A program made the position numbers and the translations under genes. DNA of 8,355 bases from Curtobacterium sp. MCPF17_052 (GTDB lineage Bacteria > Actinomycetota > Actinomycetes > Actinomycetales > Microbacteriaceae): contig NZ_QKSD01000025.1 of the NCBI RefSeq assembly GCF_003234085.1, positions 1 through 8,355 on the forward strand, read 5' to 3'. Every line of letters begins with the position of its first letter. Within the stretch, counting starts at the first letter, position 1. Below the pieces are notes generated by a model. It was not told the DNA's origin. It ran no database searches and saw only the letters and a program-made list of their open reading frames with translations. Positions 1 to 5,612 of the stretch are shown here, piece by piece.

Positions 1-8
1 GCCTGGCG

Positions 9-1022
9 TCAGCCGAGCTTCTTCGCGAACTCGTCCGGCAGGCGCTTCAGTGCCCACTCGATCGCCGCGGTCGTCCCGAGCGAGAACGCCGTGGAGACGT
101 CCGAGTCGTCGATGACGATGGAGTGCCCGGCCTCGACCGACGGCACCTTCTGGAACAGCGGGTCCGAACTCGCCTTCGACGCGTCGACGTAGATCGGCAG
201 CACGACGGTCAGGTCGGCGTCGAGCAGGTCGAGGTTCTCGTTCGACAGTGAGACCGAGAACTCCTTGCCGGCGGCCTCGTCGATCGCCTTCGGGATCGTG
301 AAGCCGAGGTTCTGCATGAACGTCGCACGGCTGTCGCGGGAGGCGTAGACGCCGAAGCCCTCGGACGTGTACGCGCCGATCGCGGCGGTCTTGCCGTCGA
401 AATCGGGGTGCGCCTTGCGTGCTGCCGCGTAGGAGTCGTCGAGGTCGCTGAGGAGCTTCTTGCCCTCGGTCTCCTTGCCGAGCGCCTTCGAGATCATGTC
501 GACCTGCTCCGTGGTGGAGGCGAGGTAGTTCTCGCCGCCCTTCGGGATCGCGACGGTCGGGGCGATGGCGGACAGCTTGTCGTAGCGGTCCTTGTCCCCC
601 GAGGACTTGACGTCGAGGATCACGTCGGGCTTGAGCTTGAGGATCTCCTCGTAGCTGGGCTCGAGCGTGTTGATGATCTTCGGCGCCTTGTCGTACGCAC
701 CCTTCAGCCAGGGGCCGACGCCCTCGCCACCGAAGGCGAGCCAGTCGCTGGCCCCGACGGGCTGCACGCCGAGTTCGAGCGCCGTCTCGGCGTCTCCCCA
801 GCCGAGGGCGACGACGCGCTTGGGCGCCGAGTCGATCGTCGTGGTGCCGAGACCGGTGGAGATGGACACCGGGAACGCACCGTCAGACGAACCGGCGGAG
901 GACGACGAGGACGAGGGGCTCGACGAGGAGCAGCCGGCCAGGACGAGCGAGGCTGCGACGACGGCACCGGCCGCGGCGAGCACGCGCCCGAGGCGACGCT
1001 TGGGGAGGGAGGTACGGATCAC
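9..1022 (-). CDS. Iron-siderophore ABC transporter substrate-binding lipoprotein (FecB/FepB-like)
   Basis: This 337-residue protein should sit on the outer face of the membrane and deliver a ferric siderophore to an ABC importer. Residues 1-30 form a lipoprotein signal peptide: basic KRRLGR, a hydrophobic Ala/Val stretch, then the lipobox LAGC with Cys31 as the lipidated residue. A serine-rich linker (32-46) follows. The periplasmic-binding fold of the TroA/FecB type begins near residue 52; KRVVALGWGDAETALELG (68-85) and EEILKLKPDVIL (125-136) are typical of the N-lobe of this family. The start is a GTG with no Shine-Dalgarno sequence, preceded by an iron box and a -10-like TAGGCT, so expression is probably leaderless and repressed by iron. 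Permease and ATPase genes are not visible and could lie beyond the left edge. The exact siderophore cannot be told from sequence. Confidence 0.93.
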   Translation of the reverse strand: MIRTSLPKRRLGRVLAAAGAVVAASLVLAGCSSSSPSSSSSSAGSSDGAFPVSISTGLGTTTIDSAPKRVVALGWGDAETALELGVQPVGASDWLAFGGEGVGPWLKGAYDKAPKIINTLEPSYEEILKLKPDVILDVKSSGDKDRYDKLSAIAPTVAIPKGGENYLASTTEQVDMISKALGKETEGKKLLSDLDDSYAAARKAHPDFDGKTAAIGAYTSEGFGVYASRDSRATFMQNLGFTIPKAIDEAAGKEFSVSLSNENLDLLDADLTVVLPIYVDASKASSDPLFQKVPSVEAGHSIVIDDSDVSTAFSLGTTAAIEWALKRLPDEFAKKLG

Positions 1023-1041
1023 GAAGGGTAGCCTAACCTAA
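1023..1041 (-). promoter_or_regulatory. DtxR/IdeR-type iron box over the lipoprotein promoter
   Basis: Read on the minus strand, the 19 bases match the iron-box consensus TTAGGTTAGGCTAACCTAA at 16 of 19 positions, with the first 13 identical. The site abuts the GTG start codon. Inside it, TAGGCT (1030-1035) fits a -10 hexamer ending 7 bases before GTG. An iron-loaded DtxR/IdeR repressor bound here would block the polymerase directly, which fits an iron-uptake gene. The box match is seen; regulation is inferred from the known regulon of this repressor family. Confidence 0.88.
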
Positions 1042-1046
1042 GCGCT

Positions 1047-1060
1047 CCTCCCCCGGGAGG
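1047..1060. promoter_or_regulatory. 14-bp inverted repeat between divergent lipoprotein and aroE promoters
   Basis: CCTCCC-CC-GGGAGG is a perfect inverted repeat. It lies where the -35 regions of both divergent promoters should be; neither side shows a TTGACA-like -35. It could be an operator shared by the two genes, or chance pairing of a GC-rich stretch. Confidence 0.35.
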
Positions 1061-1079
1061 CTCGTGTGACGCCCGTGGA

Positions 1080-1085
1080 TAGGCT
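1080..1085 (+). promoter_or_regulatory. Putative -10 hexamer for leaderless aroE
   Basis: TAGGCT ends six bases before the GTG start of aroE, the spacing expected if transcription starts at the first base of the start codon. No Shine-Dalgarno sequence is present and no -35 is recognisable. The same hexamer occurs before the lipoprotein and ychJ-like genes. Confidence 0.6.
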
Positions 1086-1091
1086 GCGCCC

Positions 1092-1964
1092 GTGGCCCTC
1101 ACCTTCCCCGACGCCGACCGCACCGAGCTCGCCGTGCTCGGCTCCCCGATCGCGCACTCGCTCTCGCCCGCGCTGCACGCTGCGGCCTACGACGTGCTCG
1201 GGCTGCCGTTCTCGTACGGGAGGCACGAGGTCGCCTCCGGTGGGCTTGCCGCGTTCGTCTCGGGGCTCGGTCCGGAGTGGCGCGGCGTCAGCCTGACGAT
1301 GCCGTTGAAGCGCGAGGTGCTGCCCCTGCTCGACCGGACGACCCCGCTCGTCGACGAGCTCGGTGTCGCCAACACCGTCGCGTTCCGTCGCGAGGGGTCG
1401 TCCATCGTGCTGGCGGGAGCGAACACCGACGTCGCCGGCATCGTCCGCCCGGTCGCCGCGCTCGGGCACGTGCCGGGAGAGGCGACGATCCTCGGCGGCG
1501 GCGCGACGGCGGCGAGCGCCCTCACCGCGTCACTCCGGCTCGGGGCGAACCTGGTGCGGGTGTTCCTGCGCGACACCGGCAAGGCGGGTGGCCTGGTGCT
1601 GCTCGCGGCCCGACTCGGGGTGACGCTCGAGGTGCACGACCTGCAGGATCTCGCCTCAGCGGACCCGATCGGCTTCGTGGTGTCGACCCTGCCGGGAGGC
1701 GCGGCGGACGAACTACCCCTCGTGCCGTCCGGGCCGGACGCGGTGCTGTTCGACGTGGCGTACGAGCCGTGGCCGACCCGGGCCTCGACGGCGTGGACGG
1801 CCGCGGGTGGTCGGGTGCTGAACGGCCTCGACATGCTCAGCGAGCAGGCGATCGGGCAGATCCGCTTCTTCCTGACCGGGGACGAGGACGAGCTGCTGCC
1901 GGACGAGGCCGAGGTCCGCCGAGCGATGCGCGCTGCCGTGGGCCTGCCGGAGACGATCGGCTGA
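1092..1964 (+). CDS. aroE: Shikimate dehydrogenase
   Basis: The enzyme reduces 3-dehydroshikimate to shikimate with NADPH, the fourth step of the shikimate pathway to aromatic amino acids, in the cytosol. The 290 residues show the family's landmarks in order: GSPIAHSLSPALH (17-29) with the substrate-binding SLS at 23-25; SLTMPLK (67-73) with catalytic Lys73; ANT with Asn94; NTD with catalytic Asp113; the nucleotide-binding glycine loop GGGATA (135-140); and LNGLDMLSEQA (243-253), where Gln252 contacts substrate. The chosen GTG gives a start 16 residues before the first conserved motif and sits six bases after TAGGCT. Length is normal for the actinobacterial form, which reads SLTMPLK where Escherichia coli has an NVT-type motif. 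It stands alone, divergent from the iron lipoprotein and convergent with the ychJ-like gene, rather than in an aro operon. A quinate/shikimate dehydrogenase is a less likely alternative. Confidence 0.92.
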   Translation: MALTFPDADRTELAVLGSPIAHSLSPALHAAAYDVLGLPFSYGRHEVASGGLAAFVSGLGPEWRGVSLTMPLKREVLPLLDRTTPLVDELGVANTVAFRREGSSIVLAGANTDVAGIVRPVAALGHVPGEATILGGGATAASALTASLRLGANLVRVFLRDTGKAGGLVLLAARLGVTLEVHDLQDLASADPIGFVVSTLPGGAADELPLVPSGPDAVLFDVAYEPWPTRASTAWTAAGGRVLNGLDMLSEQAIGQIRFFLTGDEDELLPDEAEVRRAMRAAVGLPETIG

Positions 1965-1986
1965 CGGGGCGGCGCGCAGGCGTTCC

Positions 1987-2102
1987 CGAGACGGACCCGT
2001 CTGCGCGCGACGCCGCCGAGCAGCTGAGACACCGCCGACCCCGGAGGCGTCTCGGGCGCTCAGCGGCGTCGCGCACAGACGCCGGCGTCTCACACGCACC
2101 AG
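1987..2102. repeat. Phased 3+3 intergenic repeat element, copy 1
   Basis: Three forward copies of the core CGAGACGCC (1987 CGAGACGGA, 2006 CGCGACGCC, 2025 TGAGACACC) are followed by three copies of its reverse complement, GGCGTCTCG (2046 exact, 2065 GGCGTCGCG, 2084 GGCGTCTCA). Each set has an exact 19-bp period, with 21 bp between the last forward and first reverse start. The halves pair into a long hairpin: 1999-2021 and 2058-2080 match at 21 of 23 positions as inverted repeats. A perfect 14-bp palindrome (AGACGCCGGCGTCT) lies at 2077-2090. The element fills the gap between convergent aroE and the ychJ-like gene, so it could act as a two-way terminator, though no T tract follows. Its layout equals that of the copy at 2560-2675. 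Confidence 0.85.
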
Positions 2103-2118
2103 TGGGGGCCAGCGAACG

Positions 2119-2499
2119 TCACACCACGACGCCGTCGACGTAGTACCAGTGCCCGCCCTCGCGGACGAAGTCGCTCGTCTCCTCGAGGGTCCCGCGCTCG
2201 GTGTCGGAGCGCCACCACGCGCGGAACGTGACGGTGCCGGCGGAGTCGAACGGGCCTCCCGACCGGGTGCCGACGATGTCGAGCCGCGTCCAGCGCTGCC
2301 CGGGGTCCAGGTCGAGCGACGCTGGCCGGGTACGTGGGTGCCAGCTGCGCAGCAGGTACTCGGGCAGGCCGAGCGCGAAGGCCGAGAACCGCGACCGCAT
2401 CAGCCGCTCGGCGGTCGGTGCAGGAGCGCCGGCGTGGAGCGGGCCGCAGCACTCGTCGTAGGGGTTGCCACTCAGGCAGGGGCAGCGGTCGGTCGGCAC
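2119..2499 (-). CDS. SEC-C motif protein, YchJ/UPF0225 family
   Basis: This 126-residue cytosolic protein has an N-terminal zinc-binding SEC-C motif, CPC (6-8) with Cys17 and Cys18 in YDECCGPLHAG, as at the SecA C-terminus. The family-typical LMRSRFSAFALGLPEYLLRSW follows (33-53), and the C-terminal half looks like the NTF2-like domain of YchJ, with TVTFRAWW (89-96) and GHWYYVDG (116-123). Length is slightly under the E. coli homologue. The family's molecular role is not established; do not infer a SecA function from the motif alone. The GTG start has no Shine-Dalgarno sequence but follows TAGGCT by six bases. The gene is alone between two copies of the 19-bp phased repeat element, one past its 3' end and one just upstream of its promoter. 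Confidence 0.85.
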   Translation of the reverse strand: MPTDRCPCLSGNPYDECCGPLHAGAPAPTAERLMRSRFSAFALGLPEYLLRSWHPRTRPASLDLDPGQRWTRLDIVGTRSGGPFDSAGTVTFRAWWRSDTERGTLEETSDFVREGGHWYYVDGVVV

Positions 2500-2505
2500 C
2501 GCACC

Positions 2506-2511
2506 AGCCTA
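2506..2511 (-). promoter_or_regulatory. Putative -10 hexamer for the leaderless ychJ-like gene
   Basis: On the minus strand TAGGCT ends six bases before the GTG start. It is the same hexamer and spacing as at aroE, with no ribosome binding site between. No -35 is obvious. Confidence 0.55.
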
Positions 2512-2540
2512 GGCAGCCCCCGCCCGCCGCCGCACGGCCT

Positions 2541-2675
2541 CAGGACGCCCCCGTGTGCGCGAGACGCCCCTGTCTGCGCGAGACGCCGCCCCACGCGCGA
2601 GACGCCGCCGGCCACGGAGGCGTCTCGGCATGAGCACGGCGTCTCGACCAGACGCCGGCGTCTCACCTCCAACCG
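2541..2675. repeat. Phased 3+3 intergenic repeat element, copy 2
   Basis: Three forward cores start at 2560, 2579 and 2598, all exact CGAGACGCC and each embedded in the same 12-mer, GCGCGAGACGCC. Three inverted cores start at 2619, 2638 and 2657 (GGCGTCTCG, GGCGTCTCG, GGCGTCTCA). Period is 19 bp throughout and the forward-to-reverse step is 21 bp, identical to the copy at 1987-2102. A decayed extra forward core (CAGGACGCC) at 2541 keeps the period. Spacer bases are also shared between copies: GTCTGCG follows the first forward core in both, and CAGACGCCGGCGTCTCAC spans the second-third inverted junction in both (2076-2093 and 2649-2666). It lies between two minus-strand genes, downstream of ohr and upstream of the ychJ-like gene. 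Confidence 0.88.
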
Positions 2676-2704
2676 CAGACGCCCCACCCCCGACGCAGCA
2701 GGAC

Positions 2705-3129
<425 letters not shown>

Positions 3130-3220
3130 CCGACCAGATCACCGGGAGTGGCTGGACGCTCGCTGGGGAGGCCCGGGGGTGGGCTGTTCACCGGCTCGGC
3201 CCGCGCACAGCGCCGGGCGT

Positions 3221-3288
3221 GTCCGGGCCCCTCGCAGGCGAGGGCCCCGCACCCGCGAGGGCCCCGCACCTGCGAGGGCCCCGCGACC
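3221..3288. repeat. Three 17-bp tandem repeats preceded by an inverted partial copy
   Basis: Units start at 3238, 3255 and 3272 and share the 13-mer GCGAGGGCCCCGC, with four variable bases after it (ACCC, ACCT, GACC). Just before them, 3225-3235 carries a near-inverted copy, giving a hairpin CCCTCGC-AG-GCGAGGG (3229-3244). The array begins 5 bp past the stop of the minus-strand TetR gene and lies upstream of ohr. It may work as a terminator for tetR, although no T tract is present. The rest of the spacer 3130-3220 holds nothing I can name. Confidence 0.75.
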
Positions 3289-3292
3289 GGGT

Positions 3293-3880
3293 TCAGCCGA
3301 TGAAGGTGTCGACGAGCGCGGTGGCGTCCTCGACCACCGAGCGCTGCCACTGCTGCCGGGTCTTCCGGATGCGGGTGACGACCAGGCCGTGCAGGGAGAT
3401 CCAGAGCAGGTCGGCCTGCAACCGCTCGTCCCGATCGCCAGCAGGCAAGCCGACGAGGAGGGCATCGAGGCGGCTCTGTAGTCGGTCGATCCCGGACTCG
3501 ATCGTCACCGGGTCCTCCAGCAGATCACGTCCCTCGAACAGCAGCTGGTACGCGCCGGGGTTCGCGACCGCCCACGTCACGTACGCGCTCGCGGTGGTCC
3601 GCAGGGCAGCGGCGCGATCGTCGTCGGTCGAGGCGCTCGCGCCTGCGGCCTCGATCGCCGTTGTGAGCGCGGTGAGGCTCTGGGTGGCCACGGCGATGAG
3701 CAGCGCCTGCTGGGACGGGAAGTGCCGGTACACGGCGGTCGCTGACACCCCGCACGCACGGGCGGTCTCGCGCAGTGACGGTGGGGTGACGGCCAGGCGC
3801 TGCGACAACAGGTCCGTCGCGGCCGCGAGGAGGTCGTCACGCAGCTGGTCGCCCGTGCGGGTGCGCGACGTGTTCGTCAT
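3293..3880 (-). CDS. TetR/AcrR-family regulator with WHG-type C-terminal domain
   Basis: This is a one-component transcription repressor, 195 residues from the ATG at 3878-3880. The N-terminal helix-turn-helix is clear: DLLSQRLAVTPPSLRETARACGVSATAVYRHFPSQQALL (about 23-61), with recognition helix SATAVYRHF. The C-terminal ligand domain contains LLWISLHGLVV, the W-HG signature of the WHG subgroup. An upstream in-frame start would add 11 residues but would place the palindrome and promoter inside the gene, so I reject it. The gene diverges from a short-chain dehydrogenase across an 83-bp spacer with operator-like repeats, the classic layout for a TetR repressor controlling its neighbour and itself. 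The ligand is unknown; a substrate or product of the dehydrogenase is a reasonable guess. Confidence 0.88.
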   Translation of the reverse strand: MTNTSRTRTGDQLRDDLLAAATDLLSQRLAVTPPSLRETARACGVSATAVYRHFPSQQALLIAVATQSLTALTTAIEAAGASASTDDDRAAALRTTASAYVTWAVANPGAYQLLFEGRDLLEDPVTIESGIDRLQSRLDALLVGLPAGDRDERLQADLLWISLHGLVVTRIRKTRQQWQRSVVEDATALVDTFIG

Positions 3881-3883
3881 GGA

Positions 3884-3894
3884 GCAACTGTTGC
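3884..3894. promoter_or_regulatory. Short inverted repeat over the tetR start region
   Basis: GCAAC-T-GTTGC is a perfect 5-bp-arm inverted repeat just upstream of the tetR ATG. On the minus strand it contains AACAGT, an nAnnnT hexamer ending six bases before ATG and so a candidate -10 for leaderless tetR transcription. Its sequence differs from the two larger operators nearby, so it may be only the promoter core. Confidence 0.4.
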
Positions 3895-3904
3895 ACGAGC
3901 GCGC

Positions 3905-3922
3905 GGTTGACACCCGTCAACC
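3905..3922. promoter_or_regulatory. Operator-like inverted repeat 1 (TetR binding-site candidate)
   Basis: GGTTGAC-ACCC-GTCAACC has perfect 7-bp arms. It covers the -35 element TTGACA of the dehydrogenase promoter. A related site with 15 of 18 identical bases lies exactly 27 bp downstream. The divergent tetR gene is the obvious source of a binding protein. Confidence 0.75.
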
Positions 3923-3935
3923 AGCCGCTTACGTT
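3907..3935 (+). promoter_or_regulatory. Consensus-type promoter of the short-chain dehydrogenase gene
   Basis: TTGACA (3907-3912) and TACGTT (3930-3935) are separated by exactly 17 bp, the classic sigma-70-type geometry. Transcription should start near 3942, leaving a leader of about 20 bases with AAGGAG at 3952-3957, six bases before the ATG. Both elements are overlapped by the operator-like repeats, which predicts tight repression. Confidence 0.8.
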
Positions 3936-3949
3936 TACACCTGTCAACC
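3932..3949. promoter_or_regulatory. Operator-like inverted repeat 2 (TetR binding-site candidate)
   Basis: CGTTTACACCTGTCAACC repeats operator 1 at 15 of 18 positions. Its arms GTTTACA and TGTCAAC pair at 6 of 7 positions across CC. It overlaps the -10 element and the expected transcription start. The 27-bp centre-to-centre spacing is about two and a half helical turns. Confidence 0.68.
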
Positions 3950-3963
3950 AGAAGGAGCAATGC

Positions 3964-4749
3964 ATGGACCACACCGACACGACCGCGCTCGTCACCGGCG
4001 CGAGTTCCGGCATCGGACGGGAGTTCGCCCGCGCCCTGGCCGCGCGCGGAGCCGACCTGGTGCTGGTCGCGCGCCGAGCCGACGTCCTCGAGGAGCTGGC
4101 ACAGTCGCTCCGATCGGACCACGGACGGGTGGTGACGGTCGTGCCGCTCGACCTCACGCAGCCGGCGAGCGGCACGCGCCTGCTCACCGAACTCGACCGA
4201 CTCGGGGTCCGCGTGGACACGGTGGTGAACTGCGCCGGCATCGGTCTGACCCGTGACTTCGTGGACAGCACGCCGTCTGAACTCGGGGACCAGCTCGCCG
4301 TCAACATCGACGCCGTCGTCGACGTGTGCCGTGCGTTCCTCCCGCGGCTCGTGTCCTCCAGCCGGGGCGTGCTCCTCAACGTCGCGAGTCTCACGGCCTA
4401 CATGCCGACGCCGGGGATGGCGGTCTACGCAGCCTCGAAGGCCTTCGTCCTGCGGTTCACCGAGGCGCTGGCGTACGAGTTGCGCGACTCCGGGGTCACC
4501 GTCATGGCCTTCTCGCCCGGTCCGACGAAGACCGAGTTCTACCGGAACTCCGGCACGGACGAGGGCCGGGTGCGGTTCGAGACGCCCGAGCAGGTCGTTG
4601 CTGCGGCGTTCCGAGCCCTCGACAAGCCGACGCCCCCGGTCAGTGCCGTGTCGGGCAGTGCGAACACGCGGACCAGCCGCATCGCGCCACTGCTGCCGAG
4701 GCGGACGGTCCTGCGCCTGGCCGACTCTTCCCCGAGGACGACGGCCTGA
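3964..4749 (+). CDS. Classical short-chain dehydrogenase/reductase (SDR)
   Basis: This 261-residue NAD(P)-dependent oxidoreductase shows every classical SDR landmark: the cofactor loop TGASSGIG (11-18), ARRAD (36-40, with basic residues suggesting NADP preference), LDL (62-64), NCAG (89-92, the family NNAG with a Cys), structural Asn114, catalytic Ser142 in NVASLTAY, Tyr155 and Lys159 in YAASK, and SPGPTKTEF (184-192). It resembles the COG0300 type. The start is the ATG with AAGGAG six bases upstream; an in-frame TTG at 3907 would fall in the -35 box and is rejected. Its divergent TetR neighbour and double operator suggest it is off until an inducer appears. The substrate cannot be read from sequence. 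The C-terminal 40 residues are Ser/Thr/Arg-rich and less conserved in appearance. Confidence 0.9.
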   Translation: MDHTDTTALVTGASSGIGREFARALAARGADLVLVARRADVLEELAQSLRSDHGRVVTVVPLDLTQPASGTRLLTELDRLGVRVDTVVNCAGIGLTRDFVDSTPSELGDQLAVNIDAVVDVCRAFLPRLVSSSRGVLLNVASLTAYMPTPGMAVYAASKAFVLRFTEALAYELRDSGVTVMAFSPGPTKTEFYRNSGTDEGRVRFETPEQVVAAAFRALDKPTPPVSAVSGSANTRTSRIAPLLPRRTVLRLADSSPRTTA

Positions 4750-4806
4750 CCTCGTCACCGCACCAGGGAGATCAGCCGGGAGGCACGACCGGCCCGGGCG
4801 CGCGAG

Positions 4807-4821
4807 GACCGTCCCACGGTC
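4807..4821. other. Short hairpin in the SDR-membrane protein spacer
   Basis: GACCGT-CCC-ACGGTC can form a 6-bp stem with a 3-base loop 58 bp past the SDR stop. It lacks a T tract, so a terminator role is possible but weak. I see nothing else in the 120-bp spacer apart from TAGACA (4858-4863), a poor -10-like match six bases before the next start. Confidence 0.3.
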
Positions 4822-4869
4822 ATCCGACGGGCACGAGCCATCCGCAGCGCGAGCGGGTAGACATGGCAC

Positions 4870-5544
4870 GTGTTCAGACTGGGGTGGCAGGTGTTGCGTG
4901 CGCGGTTCCGTGAGGACGTGTCGCTGGAGCGCTTCCGCCGGGCGGTGACGTTCGGGCTCGTCGTCGGCGTCGTGGCAGCGACGGTGCTCGGGGTGACCGC
5001 AGCACAGACGGGATGGGCCGGCGCGGGGACGGCGCGCTCCACCGTGGTCGTCGTGTCCACCGCACTGGCAGCCGGGTTGCTGACGATGTCCTGCTTCCCC
5101 GTGAAGCAGACCGCTGACCCGCCGGCCACCATCAACGGCAGGCAGGTGCGTCCGGACACGATGCGTCTTGCGCGCGACTCCGTCCAGCGGTACCTGCGTC
5201 GACGCATGCCGCAGGTGCTCCCCGAGGACCGCGACGCCGTGCTGCAGGACACGACCCTGATGCGACGGACCCTGGTGGTCGACGTCGTCCGAGCGAGCCC
5301 CGGACTGATCGGCGTCGCACTGCTCGCGATCACGGCGCTGGTCGTGAGCGACGGGCGAGGGCTGAACTTCATCATCGTCGCGGGGTACACCTCGCTCATG
5401 CCGACGTACGTCACCCGCCTCGGACGAGCGGAGCGGGCTCACCGGGCCGCTACTGCCCTCCCGCCGTCCGAGCCCGGGTCGACCACGTCGACCAGCCGCA
5501 ACCGCTTCCCGTCGGGCTCGAAGGTCGGCCTCCCCGACGACTGA
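4870..5544 (+). CDS. Predicted four-helix membrane protein, function unknown
   Basis: I do not recognise a family for this 224-residue protein. A short basic amphipathic start (FRLGWQVLRARFREDVSLERFRR) leads into two transmembrane helices at about 26-45 and 57-77. A charged loop of some 65 residues follows (79-143), rich in Arg and Asp and containing QRYLRRRMPQVLPEDRD. Two further helices lie at about 144-160 and 165-183. The polar tail (184-224) is rich in Ser, Thr and Pro. By the positive-inside rule the termini and central loop are probably cytoplasmic. The GTG start has no Shine-Dalgarno sequence. A longer antisense reading covers the same region but has the Arg/Pro-rich composition of a shadow. 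Hydrophobic segments placed exactly in this frame make this strand the real one. Nothing nearby points to its role. Confidence 0.72.
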   Translation: MFRLGWQVLRARFREDVSLERFRRAVTFGLVVGVVAATVLGVTAAQTGWAGAGTARSTVVVVSTALAAGLLTMSCFPVKQTADPPATINGRQVRPDTMRLARDSVQRYLRRRMPQVLPEDRDAVLQDTTLMRRTLVVDVVRASPGLIGVALLAITALVVSDGRGLNFIIVAGYTSLMPTYVTRLGRAERAHRAATALPPSEPGSTTSTSRNRFPSGSKVGLPDD

Positions 5545-5556
5545 CCGGACGGCGAG

Positions 5557-5604
5557 CACCTGTCACGGCAGCCACCTGCCACGGCAGCCACCTGCCACGG
5601 CAGG
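5557..5604. repeat. Three 16-bp tandem repeats with internal palindromes
   Basis: Units start at 5557, 5573 and 5589: CACCTGTCACGGCAGC, CACCTGCCACGGCAGC and CACCTGCCACGGCAGG. The second and third contain CTGCC-AC-GGCAG, a perfect 5-bp-arm inverted repeat; the first has one change. The array fills most of the 68-bp spacer and ends at the -10-like CAGGAT before the next start, so it occupies the -35 region. It may bind a regulator in a phased array, form hairpins after the membrane protein gene, or be a slippage-prone repeat. Confidence 0.85.
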
Positions 5605-5606
5605 AT
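5601..5606 (+). promoter_or_regulatory. Putative -10 hexamer for the leaderless maleylpyruvate isomerase-like gene
   Basis: CAGGAT ends six bases before the GTG start. It keeps the two key positions, A at the second and T at the sixth, and its first four bases come from the last tandem repeat. No Shine-Dalgarno sequence is present. Confidence 0.4.
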
Positions 5607-5612
5607 GAGCCC

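Noticed and set aside
408..1031. Open frame opposite the iron lipoprotein
   Set aside because: Low-complexity Arg/Gly/Ala-rich translation without motifs; the lipoprotein on the other strand has signal peptide, lipobox, family motifs and an iron box.
1277..2143. 288-codon plus-strand frame overlapping aroE and running into the repeat element
   Set aside because: It is the shifted shadow of aroE, with an Arg/Ala/Gly/Asp-rich translation and no start signals.
2541..2675. CRISPR array
   Set aside because: Units are only 19 bp apart with about 10 variable bases, half are inverted, and no cas genes are present. The geometry is wrong for CRISPR.
2472..2687. Small minus-strand open frame translating the 19-bp repeats
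   Set aside because: The 19-bp period is not a multiple of three, so no peptide repeat is preserved, and no ribosome binding site is evident. The repeats are non-coding.
3877..5559. 560-codon open frame on the minus strand across the SDR and membrane protein genes
   Set aside because: Composition is Arg/Gly/His-rich with no recognisable domain, and it lies opposite a clear SDR with all catalytic motifs. Long antisense frames are expected in DNA of this GC content.
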